DNA of 64,000 nucleotides from Anderseniella sp963700885 (lineage in GTDB: Bacteria > Pseudomonadota > Alphaproteobacteria > Rhizobiales > Aestuariivirgaceae), in NCBI GenBank assembly GCA_963700885.1, contig CAVOZJ010000020.1, forward strand, positions 372,001-436,000, written 5' to 3'. Shown here piece by piece: positions 1 through 9,005 of the stretch. Below the pieces are notes generated by a model. It was given only the letters and a program-made list of their open reading frames with translations, did no database searches and was not told where the DNA came from. The stretch's first letter is position 1; each line of letters begins with the position of its first letter. A program made the position numbers and the translations under genes.

Positions 1-440
1 TACGGCGTGAAATGCAGGATGAACTGATCCGTCTGCAAGGCGTTCTGAAAAAGACCATCGTATTCATTACCCACGATTTTGACGAAGCCATCAGGCTGGC
101 AGACCGTATCGCCATCATGAAAGATGGTGAGATAATCCAGGTTGGCACACCGGAGCAACTCGTCACCAGACCGGCCACCGACTACGTTGCCGAGTTCACT
201 CGCGACGTGCAGCGCGCCAAGGTCATGTCCGCCAGAAGTCTGATGCAGAAACCGGGCAGAACAAAATGTGCCGGCACGGTGGAACCGGACGCGAAAGTTT
301 CAAGTTTTTCTGCTGAAATAGTATCTGCCGGCAAGCCGTTTTCTGTGGTTAATGGCTCAGGTCAACCCATTGGCGAAGTCCATCCGCAGGCTGTTATCGA
401 TCTTCTTGCCGGAATTGACAGGGGTGCCGTCAGCTCGTGA
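1..440 (+). CDS. Glycine betaine/proline-type ABC transporter ATP-binding protein (C-terminal part)
   Basis: This is the end of an ABC ATPase whose start lies left of the window; the open frame runs in from the first bases. What remains is the region after Walker B. The H-loop is clear (THDFDEAIRLADRIAIM) and is followed by the usual KDGEIIQVGTPEQL stretch. About 100 further residues end in VVNGSGQPIGEV, which looks like the remains of a CBS-type regulatory domain, as in ProV/OpuAA. It would energise uptake through the permease encoded next, whose GTG start overlaps this stop by four bases (GTGA), so the two are translationally coupled. The ProV-like assignment rests on this C-terminus and on the partner permease. 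The substrate is probably glycine betaine or a related quaternary amine. Confidence 0.85.
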   Translation, partial: RREMQDELIRLQGVLKKTIVFITHDFDEAIRLADRIAIMKDGEIIQVGTPEQLVTRPATDYVAEFTRDVQRAKVMSARSLMQKPGRTKCAGTVEPDAKVSSFSAEIVSAGKPFSVVNGSGQPIGEVHPQAVIDLLAGIDRGAVSS

Positions 441-2431
441 GTTCCATAACTGAAAACACTTTTCGCGGCGAAAGCCGGGTGCTCGGCGGATGGAGCCTGG
501 TCTGGGTTGTCGCGCTGGCGTTGGTTCTGATGCTGCACTGGTTTCGCGATGTGGTTCCGATTGCAATAGCAGTTGAATACCATTCCGATCACGTCATCCC
601 GTTTTCCGAATGGATCAGTGCGATCATGACGTGGTTGAAGGTCAATCTGACCTGGTTCACGCGATCCATTACAGCCATCTTGGATGTGCCGCTTAGCTTC
701 GCCCTTGATCTGCTGGCCAAGGGGTTCAAGATTGGTCACGGGGCAGAAGCATGGACGCTGCCGCGATTGTCCTGGGTAGGAGTGGTGGTCGTGGCTTTTC
801 TGGCCGGTCGTGCTGCCGGAGGTGTGAGGCTCGGCCTGTTGACGGGAGGTTGTTTTCTGTACGTAGCCCTGTTCGGCAAATGGACCAGTTCCATGCTGAC
901 CCTTGGACTGATCGCCATCGCCGTGCCGTTTTGTATCATAACCGGTCTGTTTGTTGGCATATGGGCCTGGCGAAAACCCTGGGCAGAACGTTTCCTGGTT
1001 TCACCGGCGCTTGACCTGATGCAAACAATGCCGACCTTTGCATACCTGATCCCGATGTTGCTGCTGTTTGGCAATTCGCCCGTTTCGGCCATGATGGCAA
1101 CTGCCATTTTTGCGACACCGCCGATGGTGCGCGCCACCATGCTTGGGCTGTCTCGCATCCCATCGGAAATTTCTGATTTCAGCGAAATGGCAGGATGCAC
1201 CACACGTCAGAAACTTTGGCGGGTACAACTCCCGTCTGCCCGGCCGACGCTTATGGTCGGGGTCAATCAGGTCATCATGCTGGCTCTAAACATGGTGATT
1301 ATTTCATCGATGATCGGGGCTGGAGGGCTGGGCTATGACGTGTTGCTTGCCTTGCGGGCCCTCAAGGTCGGCAATGCCATGGAGGCTGGCCTTGCAATTG
1401 TTGCCATTGCCATTGCGCTGGACCGGCTGAGCCAGGCGATAGCGGCCAAACAGGCGCGTGGCCATGTGCATCACGACCAGGATGTCGGCAGCATTTACCA
1501 GAGATATCCGAACCTGATTATGGCGATTGTGGCGCTTCTGGTAACCACTCTTTTGTCGCTTGCTGTTCCGGCGCTTGCCAATGTGCCGGCAGAAATCACC
1601 ATCTCGACAGCACGCGCCTGGAAGGATGCCGTGACCTGGGTAACGATCAACTGGTTTGATGTCATCGAAACCTTCCGCGTTACCCTCATTCTCTATGTGC
1701 TCAATCCGCTGCGGGCATTCTGCGAAGGCTTTCCCTGGGCAGGTGCGGTGTTCCTGCTGGGTCTGGCCGGATTTCAGCTCGGCGGCTGGCGGCTTGCCGC
1801 GACGGTTGCCGCCTTGACTACGTTCTGCGCGGCCACGGGTTTATGGGAAAAGACAATGGCTACTGTCTATCTGTGCGGCATTTCAGCCTTTATTGCATGC
1901 CTCATCGGTATACCATTGGGTTTGGCGGCCTCGCGCAGTGATCGTTTTGAACGTTTTCTTATGCCGGTCATAGATACGCTTCAGACCCTGCCGTCGTTCT
2001 GTTTTATTATCCCGGTGGTGATGCTGTTTCGGATTGGCGATGTGACAGCGATGATAGCGACCGTCGCTTTTGCCGTGGTGCCTGCCATCCGCTACACAAA
2101 CCATGGCATCCGGCAGGTGCCGCCCTCGCTTATCGAGGCGGCAAAGGTTTCCGGATGCACCAGGACACAGACCTTTTTCAGGGTCCAGTTACCCGTCGCG
2201 TTGCCGGAGATCATGCTGGGTATCAACCAGACCATCCTCATGGCCCTGGCTATGATCATCATCTGCGCCATGATCGGTACCCGCGATCTCGGGCAGGAAG
2301 TCTTCATTGCACTATCCAAGGCGGATGCGGGTCGCGGTATTGTCGCTGGCCTGGCAATTGCCTTTATCGGCATTATTGCTGATCGCCTGTTCAACGCGTG
2401 GAGCGCACGCACACGCGCCAGGCTCGGTTGA
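437..2431 (+). CDS. Twin-domain glycine betaine/proline ABC transporter permease (ProW-like tandem fusion)
   Basis: This 664-residue inner-membrane protein is about twice the length of a normal ProW permease because the permease unit is present twice. Each half carries the family signature before its membrane segments (QTMPTFAYLIP near residue 196, QTLPSFCFIIP near 517). Each half also carries its own EAA-type loop for ATPase contact (EMAGCTTRQKLWRVQLP and KVSGCTRTQTFFRVQLP). One polypeptide could thus supply both permease halves of the transporter. The GTG start overlaps the upstream ATPase stop. No substrate-binding protein gene is visible downstream; it may lie upstream of the window. The downstream phosphotransferase and demethylating dehydrogenase point to quaternary amines such as betaine, choline or carnitine derivatives, which is inference. 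Confidence 0.88.
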   Translation: MSSITENTFRGESRVLGGWSLVWVVALALVLMLHWFRDVVPIAIAVEYHSDHVIPFSEWISAIMTWLKVNLTWFTRSITAILDVPLSFALDLLAKGFKIGHGAEAWTLPRLSWVGVVVVAFLAGRAAGGVRLGLLTGGCFLYVALFGKWTSSMLTLGLIAIAVPFCIITGLFVGIWAWRKPWAERFLVSPALDLMQTMPTFAYLIPMLLLFGNSPVSAMMATAIFATPPMVRATMLGLSRIPSEISDFSEMAGCTTRQKLWRVQLPSARPTLMVGVNQVIMLALNMVIISSMIGAGGLGYDVLLALRALKVGNAMEAGLAIVAIAIALDRLSQAIAAKQARGHVHHDQDVGSIYQRYPNLIMAIVALLVTTLLSLAVPALANVPAEITISTARAWKDAVTWVTINWFDVIETFRVTLILYVLNPLRAFCEGFPWAGAVFLLGLAGFQLGGWRLAATVAALTTFCAATGLWEKTMATVYLCGISAFIACLIGIPLGLAASRSDRFERFLMPVIDTLQTLPSFCFIIPVVMLFRIGDVTAMIATVAFAVVPAIRYTNHGIRQVPPSLIEAAKVSGCTRTQTFFRVQLPVALPEIMLGINQTILMALAMIIICAMIGTRDLGQEVFIALSKADAGRGIVAGLAIAFIGIIADRLFNAWSARTRARLG

Positions 2432-2435
2432 TCCA

Positions 2436-3329
2436 ATGAGCCTGTCCACTTCTGTGAATACCCGTATACAGGCGTTGCCCATCTGGCAGGGAGTGGTTGA
2501 CATATCACCGCTGCATGGTGGTTTGAGCAATGAGAGCTACGTTGTCGCAGACGCAGATGAACGCTATGTGGTTCGGTTTGGCTCGGATTTTCCATTCCAC
2601 CATGTCTCCCGGGAGCGTGAGGTCATGGCCACCCGTGCAGCACATGCGGCGGGGTTTGCTCCGGAACTGGTTCACGCTGAGCCAGGCGTGCTGGTGTCAC
2701 GATTTATAGATGGCAAGACCTACGGCGAGAAAGATGTCCGGGACAATCGTCACGATATTGCCCTGTTCATGCGCCGGTTTCATCAAACCATGGCATCGCA
2801 CACAAGCGGAGCAGGGTTCATTTTCTGGGTGTTCCATGTCATTCGCGACTATGCCGGGACACTTGCTGCCGGAAACAGCCGTTTGAGCGGCGAGTTGCCC
2901 CGATATCTGCAACTTGCCAAGGCGCTGGAAGACGCACAAGTGCCGATGCCGATCATCTACGGACACCATGATCTGCTGCCGGCCAACTTCATCCACGACG
3001 GTTCACGTCTGTGGCTGGTTGACTATGAATATGCAGGCTTCGGGACTGCCATGTTTGACCTTGCGGGCGCCACCTCCAATTCCGGATTTGACGCCACACA
3101 GGCAGAAGATTTTCTGATCTGCTACCTGGGGCATGTGCCTGACGCAGCATTCATGCAAAGCCATGCCGCGATGCAGTGTGCATCCTTGTTGCGCGAGGCC
3201 ATGTGGAGCATGGTGTCGGAGATTTATCTTAATGCCCCGGGCGTCGATTATGTTGCCTATACAACGGAGATTCTCGAAAAACTGGGTCACAGTCTTGAAG
3301 CCTACCAGACGGCATATGGAAAGGTCTGA
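2436..3329 (+). CDS. Choline/ethanolamine kinase-like phosphotransferase (APH fold)
   Basis: This 297-residue cytoplasmic kinase-fold protein belongs to the aminoglycoside phosphotransferase/choline kinase superfamily. Visible motifs are the nucleotide loop (GGLSNESYVV), the catalytic loop (GHHDLLPANFIHDG, i.e. H-x-D-x4-N) and the metal-binding Asp (LVDYEYAGFG). I chose the ATG at 2436, four bases after the permease stop. The frame stays open further upstream, but that stretch lies inside the permease gene. Position between a betaine-type transporter and a dimethylglycine-dehydrogenase-like gene suggests an amino alcohol or quaternary amine substrate. Family members phosphorylate choline, ethanolamine, thiamine or homoserine, so the exact substrate is open. 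Confidence 0.8.
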   Translation: MSLSTSVNTRIQALPIWQGVVDISPLHGGLSNESYVVADADERYVVRFGSDFPFHHVSREREVMATRAAHAAGFAPELVHAEPGVLVSRFIDGKTYGEKDVRDNRHDIALFMRRFHQTMASHTSGAGFIFWVFHVIRDYAGTLAAGNSRLSGELPRYLQLAKALEDAQVPMPIIYGHHDLLPANFIHDGSRLWLVDYEYAGFGTAMFDLAGATSNSGFDATQAEDFLICYLGHVPDAAFMQSHAAMQCASLLREAMWSMVSEIYLNAPGVDYVAYTTEILEKLGHSLEAYQTAYGKV

Positions 3330-3335
3330 TCCTGG

Positions 3336-5777
3336 ATGGCTGTTCCCACACATGCACAGATCGTGGTCATCGGAGGCGGTATTATTGGCTGTTCGACTGC
3401 CTATCATCTGGCCCGCGATCACAAGGCAGACGTGGTTTTGCTGGAACAGGGCCAGTTGACATCGGGTTCAACCTGGCACGCCGCCGGCCTGGTGGGGCAA
3501 TTACGATCTTCAGCCTCAATCACCCAGGTTCTTAAATACTCCGTCGACCTGTACAGGAACCTGAAGCAGGAGACCGGGCTGGAGACCGGCTGGAAGATGA
3601 CTGGATGTCTGCGGCTTGCCTGCAATGAGGACCGCTGGATCGAGTACAGGCGTCTCGCCACTACCGCCGGTAGTTTCGGGATGGAGATGCATCTTGTCTC
3701 GCCTGCAGAGGTGAAGAGGATGTGGCCCCTGATGCAGGTGGATGATCTGGTGGGGGCCAGCTGGCTCCCAACCGACGGTCAGGCCAGTCCGTCCGACATA
3801 ACCCAGTCACTGGCAAAGGGTGCGCGTATGCACGGCGCAAACCTCATGGAGGGAGTGCGTGTCACCGGCTTTCAGATAAACGGCAACCGGATTGTGGAAG
3901 TTGAGACAACACATGGCATCATCCAGTGTGACAAGGTTGTAAACTGTGGCGGGCAGTGGGCCCGGCAGATTGGCGCAAAGGCCGGTATCAACGTCCCGCT
4001 GCAGCCGGTGAAGCACCAGTATGTCATTACCGAAAAAATCGACGGGCTGGCGCCGGATGCAGCGACGATCCGTGACCCGGACCGGTATACCTATTACAAG
4101 GAGGAAGTAGGCGGACTGGTCATGGGCGGCTACGAGCATAATCCCATTGCCTGGACCACGGGAGACGTGCCGGATGATTTCCGGTTCCAGTTGTTTGATG
4201 ATGACTGGGAGCATTTTGAACAGCATATTGACCAAGCCGTAGAGCGCATTCCGGCATTCGAGACTGCCGGTATCAGGCAAATGATCAACGGACCTGAAAG
4301 CTTCACACCCGATGGCAATTTCATTCTCGGATCAGCTCCTGAGTGCGCCAATATGTTTGTCGGGGCCGGTTTTAACGCCTTCGGCATTGCTTCCGGCGGA
4401 GGTGCCGGCTGGGTGCTGGCGCAATGGGTGATATCCGGCGAGGCGCCGATGGATCTCTGGGTGGTGGACATCCGCAGGTTCTCCGGATTGCACGAAGATC
4501 GTGACTGGGTTTGTGAACGCACCCTGGAGGCCTATGGCAAGCACTACACCGTTGGCTTCCCGCACGAGGAATATACTTCCGGCCGTCCGCGCATCATTTC
4601 ACCGTTGTATGAACGCCTGAAGCAACATCGTGCAGTGTTTGGTTCCAAACTGGGGTGGGAGCGACCCAACTGGTTTGCGCCAGAGGGTATGGAGCAACAC
4701 GATATCTACTCCATGGGCCACCAGAACTGGTTTGCCCCAGTGGCCGAAGAACACCGGCTGGTGCGGGAAAGTGCCGGAATTTTCGACCAGTCTTCGTTTG
4801 CCAAGTATGAGTTGACGGGACAGGGGGCCTCCGCTGCGCTCGACTGGATTTGTGCCAACAACGTCACCAGGGGGCCGGGCCGGCTGACCTATACCCAGAT
4901 GTTGAATTCCCGCGGCGGCATAGAATGCGACCTGACGGTCGCACACCTGGCCGCAGACAGCTTTTACATCGTTACCGGCACCGGATTCCGGACCCATAAT
5001 GCGGCCTGGATCAGGGATCATATGCCGGAAGGTTGCGATGCGAGGCTGGACGATGTCACCGAGCAATGGGGAACCCTGTCCCTTATGGGGCCGCACTCGC
5101 GTGACGTGTTGTCAACCGTGACGGTTGATGACGTTTCCTGTCAGGCGTTCCCTTTCGGTCACGTTCGCGAGATCGAAGTAGCAGGCCACAGGGTTCGCGC
5201 ATTGCGCGTGACCTATGTCGGCGAACTGGGCTGGGAGTTGCATGTGCCGATTGCTGCAACGGGTGAGGTGTTTGATGCCCTGATGTCGGCTGGTGCAGCG
5301 TTCGGTGTACGCCCGGTTGGCTATCGCGCCATTGAATCGCTGCGGCTCGAGAAGGGCTACCGCGCATGGGGTTCCGACATTACACCAAACGATACGCCAT
5401 TTGAGGCAGGACTCGGCTGGGCCGTCAAGTTGCGGTCGGATGTTGATTTCATGGGCCGCGCAGCCTGTGAACGGGTGACCAACCAGCGCCTCGTCAAGAA
5501 GCTCGTCTGTTTCACCGTCGATAATCCTGCTGTGGTGTTGCTGGGCCGCGAAACAATCCTGCGGGATGGCCAGTTCGCCGGATATCTGAGCAGCGGTGGT
5601 TTTGGTCACACGGTCGGCAAGCCCATTGGTCTTGGTTACGTTCGCAATCGGGACGGAGTTGACGATGATTGGCTGACAAAAGGCAATTATGAACTGGTAG
5701 TGGCGACCGAGCGGGTGCCGGCAAAGCTTCATCTTGGTCCTCTATATGACCCTGCAGCCGAGCGCGTGAGATCCTGA
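3336..5777 (+). CDS. FAD-dependent dimethylglycine/sarcosine dehydrogenase-type oxidoreductase with GcvT domain
   Basis: This 813-residue two-part enzyme has an N-terminal FAD-dependent amine oxidoreductase domain with dinucleotide motif VVIGGGIIGCSTAYHLA near residue 10. The STWHAAGL motif near residue 48 contains the His that carries covalent FAD in dimethylglycine dehydrogenase. The C-terminal half, from about residue 430, resembles GcvT/aminomethyltransferase (SLMGPHSRDVL, then RVTYVGELGWELHVP), which passes the released one-carbon unit to tetrahydrofolate. The length matches the DMGDH/sarcosine dehydrogenase family. It starts six bases after the kinase gene and closes the operon. Expected role: oxidative N-demethylation of an amine brought in by the transporter. 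Dimethylglycine, sarcosine and other N-methyl amines cannot be told apart from sequence. Confidence 0.86.
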   Translation: MAVPTHAQIVVIGGGIIGCSTAYHLARDHKADVVLLEQGQLTSGSTWHAAGLVGQLRSSASITQVLKYSVDLYRNLKQETGLETGWKMTGCLRLACNEDRWIEYRRLATTAGSFGMEMHLVSPAEVKRMWPLMQVDDLVGASWLPTDGQASPSDITQSLAKGARMHGANLMEGVRVTGFQINGNRIVEVETTHGIIQCDKVVNCGGQWARQIGAKAGINVPLQPVKHQYVITEKIDGLAPDAATIRDPDRYTYYKEEVGGLVMGGYEHNPIAWTTGDVPDDFRFQLFDDDWEHFEQHIDQAVERIPAFETAGIRQMINGPESFTPDGNFILGSAPECANMFVGAGFNAFGIASGGGAGWVLAQWVISGEAPMDLWVVDIRRFSGLHEDRDWVCERTLEAYGKHYTVGFPHEEYTSGRPRIISPLYERLKQHRAVFGSKLGWERPNWFAPEGMEQHDIYSMGHQNWFAPVAEEHRLVRESAGIFDQSSFAKYELTGQGASAALDWICANNVTRGPGRLTYTQMLNSRGGIECDLTVAHLAADSFYIVTGTGFRTHNAAWIRDHMPEGCDARLDDVTEQWGTLSLMGPHSRDVLSTVTVDDVSCQAFPFGHVREIEVAGHRVRALRVTYVGELGWELHVPIAATGEVFDALMSAGAAFGVRPVGYRAIESLRLEKGYRAWGSDITPNDTPFEAGLGWAVKLRSDVDFMGRAACERVTNQRLVKKLVCFTVDNPAVVLLGRETILRDGQFAGYLSSGGFGHTVGKPIGLGYVRNRDGVDDDWLTKGNYELVVATERVPAKLHLGPLYDPAAERVRS

Positions 5778-5872
5778 AGATTTAAACGCGCAGTTGCCCT
5801 ATTTGACCGACACGAAACATTAGTAAATTTAGTCACTTCGCTCTAGTAATTCGGATCGTTGACGAATAACAT

Positions 5873-5888
5873 ATTCATAAATTTATAT
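5873..5888. promoter_or_regulatory. Possible degenerate SoxR-type operator before the first MBL gene
   Basis: ATTCATAAATTTATAT has one perfect half (ATTC) of the ATTC-N8-GAAT pattern seen elsewhere in this island. It also sits inside a broader inverted repeat (ACATAT ... ATATGT, 5871-5890). It lies in the only sizeable gap (5778-5904) before the MBL/SoxT genes, 16 bases upstream of the preferred start. The second half-site is poor, so this is a weak call. Confidence 0.3.
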
Positions 5889-5904
5889 GTTTGGAGTGTC
5901 TGAC

Positions 5905-6819
5905 ATGCTAGATCGCCGTGAATTTCTCACCAATACAGTTGCTGCCGGACTTGTGCTTCCAGCATTGCATGCACCGGCATTTTCCAAAACGTCATTCCTG
6001 ATCGGAAAGGGCACGGTCGATATAGTGAGTGATGGTCATCTGGAATTGCCCACTGCCATGGTGCTGGGCCGTGTGCCGGATGCTGATCGTTCAGCGTTTC
6101 TGGCTGCCAACAACCTCTCCAGTGACGTGGTTCGATCCTCGCTTAATCTGACATTGTATCGTGATGATGAGCGTACAGTGCTGTTCGATGCCGGTTCAGG
6201 ACCCAACTTCATGCCGAGTGCAGGCAAGTTGGGGCAGGCGCTGGAAGCCGCGGATATCGCAGCAGGCGATGTGACCCATGTTGTATTCACCCATGCACAT
6301 CCTGATCACATCTGGGGAGTACTCGATGACTTTGACGAACTGGTGTTTTCAAATGCACAGTATCTGATGTCTATGCAGGAGTGGGATTACTGGTTCAATC
6401 CGGAAACAGTGGACAAGGTACCGGAAAACCGCCAGTCATTCGCTGTGGGGGCCAGACGCAACATGGCTGCCATTGAAAACAGGTGTTCCAGGTTCAACGC
6501 TGGAGAGGAGATTTTGCCGGGCATTGCAGCAGTTGATACGGCAGGTCACACTCCCGGCCATACCTCATTTCATCTGAAGCAGGGCAGTGACAGTGTGATG
6601 GTTGTCGGCGATGTCATTACCAACCCGCTCTATTCTTTTTCAAACCCTGACTGGCAGATGGGTACCGACAGTGATGCCGAACAGGGTGTGAAAGCCCGCA
6701 AGATGCTGCTGGACCGCATGGCTGCGGAAAAAATGCAGATCATCGGATATCACTTGCCTCATCCAGGCACAGGCTACGTTGAACGCAAAGGGGCCGATTA
6801 TGCCTATGCCGCATCGTAA
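5905..6819 (+). CDS. Secreted MBL-fold metallo-hydrolase (SoxH-like)
   Basis: This 304-residue protein opens with a Tat/Sec-type signal (RREFLTNTVAAGLVLPALHA) and continues as a metallo-beta-lactamase fold. All zinc ligands are present: HAHPDH in the first motif, the His of AGHTPGHTSFH, the Asp of VVGDV and the late His of GYHLPHP. I chose ATG 5905, which has GGAG eight bases upstream, over an in-frame ATG at 5887 without a ribosome site. Sox clusters in Paracoccus and relatives carry a periplasmic MBL protein called SoxH. This gene may play that role, but the order differs (it lies upstream, not downstream of soxD) and the substrate is unknown. Confidence 0.75.
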   Translation: MLDRREFLTNTVAAGLVLPALHAPAFSKTSFLIGKGTVDIVSDGHLELPTAMVLGRVPDADRSAFLAANNLSSDVVRSSLNLTLYRDDERTVLFDAGSGPNFMPSAGKLGQALEAADIAAGDVTHVVFTHAHPDHIWGVLDDFDELVFSNAQYLMSMQEWDYWFNPETVDKVPENRQSFAVGARRNMAAIENRCSRFNAGEEILPGIAAVDTAGHTPGHTSFHLKQGSDSVMVVGDVITNPLYSFSNPDWQMGTDSDAEQGVKARKMLLDRMAAEKMQIIGYHLPHPGTGYVERKGADYAYAAS

Positions 6820-7795
6820 GGGACAACAACCGGCCACGAATTTTGTCCGCAATCTCATGGCTGTACTCATTTTGTGCTGGCTGCCGCCGGCAGCAAATGC
6901 CGATCAGAACATTCCCGATCAGTATCCGGCATCGCTGCTTTATTCAAAGCCGGTTGAGGTGATCCCGAACGTGTGGACGTCAATTGGTGCGACGGCACCG
7001 CCTGATTATGACAATGCCGGACACAACAACAATCTGAGTTTCCTTGTGACAGGCGATGGCGTAATCGTCATCAATGGCGGCGGCAGCTATGGTCTTGCCC
7101 AGGCTCTGCACGCCGAAATCAGAAACATCACTGGCCAACCGGTCAAGCTGGTTGTCGATGAAAACGGCCAGGGCCACGCAATGCTTGGCAACTGTTACTG
7201 GGCCGAGCAGGGTGTCACGATACTTGCTCACGAAGACGCCGCGGAGGAATTCAAGAAAAACGGGTATCAGATCCTTGATTCTGCCAAGGACCGTTTAAAG
7301 GACCGGGCTGACAAGACTTGTGTTAGAGCGCCGGACGAAACTTTCACTGACAGGAAGGATGTATCCTTGGGTTCAATGAAAGTTGAAGTGCTGCATCTTG
7401 GACCTGCCCACAGTGCCGGCGACACCCAGGTTTGGCTGCCTGGGGAAAAGCTGGTAATCGCAGGCGACATGGCTTTCCACGAACGGCTGTTGCCGATCTT
7501 CGACGACACTGACACTGCAAGCTGGGTTGAAACCTGGGAGAACGAGTTTGAAAAACTGGGGGCTGTCTACGTGATCCCTGGTCATGGTCACCCGACCAAC
7601 ATGGCGCAGGTACGCCGCTATACCCACGACTATCTGGTTTATTTGCGCGGCAAGATCAAAGAGCATATCGAGGCAGGCGGAGGACTGGACAAGGCATTTT
7701 ATGTTGACCAGTCGCCCTACAGACATCTGCACACATTCGACGAACTCGCAACCCGCAATGCCGGACGGGTATTTCAGCAGATGGAGTTTGAATAG
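6800..7795 (+). CDS. Secreted MBL-fold protein with a degenerate zinc motif
   Basis: This 331-residue exported protein (hydrophobic segment NLMAVLILCWLPPAANA) has the MBL fold. The first metal motif, normally HxHxDH, reads ENGQGHAMLGN here, so most of the usual ligands of that motif are missing. The later elements remain: PAHSAGDTQVW, a VIAGDM Asp and PGHGHP. ATG 6800 follows AAGGGG at good distance; an upstream in-frame ATG at 6779 has no such site. The gene overlaps the first MBL gene by 20 bases, so they are co-translated. It may bind one metal or act non-catalytically in sulfur handling. The function cannot be named from the sequence. Confidence 0.72.
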   Translation: MPMPHRKGQQPATNFVRNLMAVLILCWLPPAANADQNIPDQYPASLLYSKPVEVIPNVWTSIGATAPPDYDNAGHNNNLSFLVTGDGVIVINGGGSYGLAQALHAEIRNITGQPVKLVVDENGQGHAMLGNCYWAEQGVTILAHEDAAEEFKKNGYQILDSAKDRLKDRADKTCVRAPDETFTDRKDVSLGSMKVEVLHLGPAHSAGDTQVWLPGEKLVIAGDMAFHERLLPIFDDTDTASWVETWENEFEKLGAVYVIPGHGHPTNMAQVRRYTHDYLVYLRGKIKEHIEAGGGLDKAFYVDQSPYRHLHTFDELATRNAGRVFQQMEFE

Positions 7796-7895
7796 AAATC
7801 CCGAAAGGGGTCTTGAACGAACGCGACGTTTGATATAAAGAACGCTTCTGAATTAATGCACGCAGTGGCGCTGCGACGACCTCAGGAGTGGTCCG

Positions 7896-9005
7896 ATGGT
7901 TGAACAACTTGACCTGCTACGAGAAGAGTACAGCACAGCCACATTAGTGGTGTGGGGCGCATTTGTCATCGGTGTCTTGTTTGGAGTAACAGCTGAATTC
8001 AGCCGATACTGCGTACGAGCTGCTCTTGCGGAGTGGGCGCCGGGTGATGACCGGTCGAAGGCTGCTGAAAATGGTCATCCGCGGTCAAAACAGTATCTCG
8101 CTGCAGTGTTGGTTGCTCTGGTCGGCACGCAATTGCTGTTCGTTTCGCAGAACATAGACCTTGCTCAGTCGATCTACTGGTCTGTGCCAATCCGTCCCGT
8201 GGCACTGGTTGCAGGCGGGTTTCTGTTTGGCGCGGGCATGGTGCTGGCCGGCGGTTGTGTTTCCAGGCTGCTGGTGCTGGCAGCATCAGCTAATGGCCGG
8301 TCCATTGTCACCTTGCTGGTAACCGGCATTGCTGGTTACGCTACATTGCGGGGCATCCTGTCGTACCCGCGCATCTGGCTGGAAAATGCCTGGTCACTGG
8401 AAACAACGCCAGCGCAATTACACGAAACCGGAGCCGTGCCTACTTTGTTGGTTGCAACAGCCATTGCGCTTGCCTTGCTGGTAATGCTGATCACGCTGAT
8501 CCGCAGGTCGGGCATGACAGGCATTGCGACCGGTGCTGCTGTTGGCCTGGCAGTCGTCGCTGGCTGGGCTGTTACAGGTATCATCGGCGCTGATGAATTT
8601 GAACCCGCCCAGCTTGCCTCGCTCAGCTTTGTGGCACCGGCAGGAGAGACCATCCAGTATTTGATGATCTTCACCGGCGACACCATTCGTTTTTCAGTTG
8701 CCCTGCTTGGCGGCGTGCTGGCTGGCGCTTTTTTCAGCGCACTGTTGGGCCGTCGCCTCCAGTTCAAAGGGTTCACCTCGCAGAAATCTCTGCTTCGGTA
8801 TCTGGCAGGTGGAACGTTGATGGGGTTTGGCGGTGTGGCGGCGCTCGGCTGCTCTGTCGGTCAGGGTTTGTCCGGTTTAAGCACGGCGTCATTATCATCT
8901 GTCATTGCCGTGCTGGCTATTGCAGCAGGTGGTTATGCAACGATGCGGTTGCAGGCTTCCAATAACCAGCCGGCTACTGCGCCTCGTCTGCAACCTGCTG
9001 AATAA
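7896..9005 (+). CDS. YeeE/YedE family sulfur-compound transporter (SoxT/TsuA-like)
   Basis: This 369-residue polytopic membrane protein is of the YeeE/YedE (DUF395) family, whose E. coli member TsuA imports thiosulfate and whose sox-linked members are called SoxT. The two family signatures with conserved Cys are visible: GAGMVLAGGCVSRLLVLAA near residue 112 and GGVAALGCSVGQGLSG near residue 313. It follows the MBL pair on the same strand with a gap of about 100 bases. Its end runs about 30 bases into the end of the convergent DUF302 gene. Likely role: moving thiosulfate or a sulfane sulfur compound across the inner membrane, either for oxidation or for signalling to SoxR (inference). Confidence 0.82.
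   Translation: MVEQLDLLREEYSTATLVVWGAFVIGVLFGVTAEFSRYCVRAALAEWAPGDDRSKAAENGHPRSKQYLAAVLVALVGTQLLFVSQNIDLAQSIYWSVPIRPVALVAGGFLFGAGMVLAGGCVSRLLVLAASANGRSIVTLLVTGIAGYATLRGILSYPRIWLENAWSLETTPAQLHETGAVPTLLVATAIALALLVMLITLIRRSGMTGIATGAAVGLAVVAGWAVTGIIGADEFEPAQLASLSFVAPAGETIQYLMIFTGDTIRFSVALLGGVLAGAFFSALLGRRLQFKGFTSQKSLLRYLAGGTLMGFGGVAALGCSVGQGLSGLSTASLSSVIAVLAIAAGGYATMRLQASNNQPATAPRLQPAE

Noticed and set aside
2307..2435. N-terminal extension of the choline-kinase-like protein
   Set aside because: The extra 43 codons lie inside the permease gene and look like a lipoprotein signal only by chance; ATG 2436 fits the family start.
5849..5867. ATTC-N11-GAAT repeat upstream of the first MBL gene
   Set aside because: The spacing is 11, not 8 as in the sites before soxX and soxC, so it is probably a chance match.
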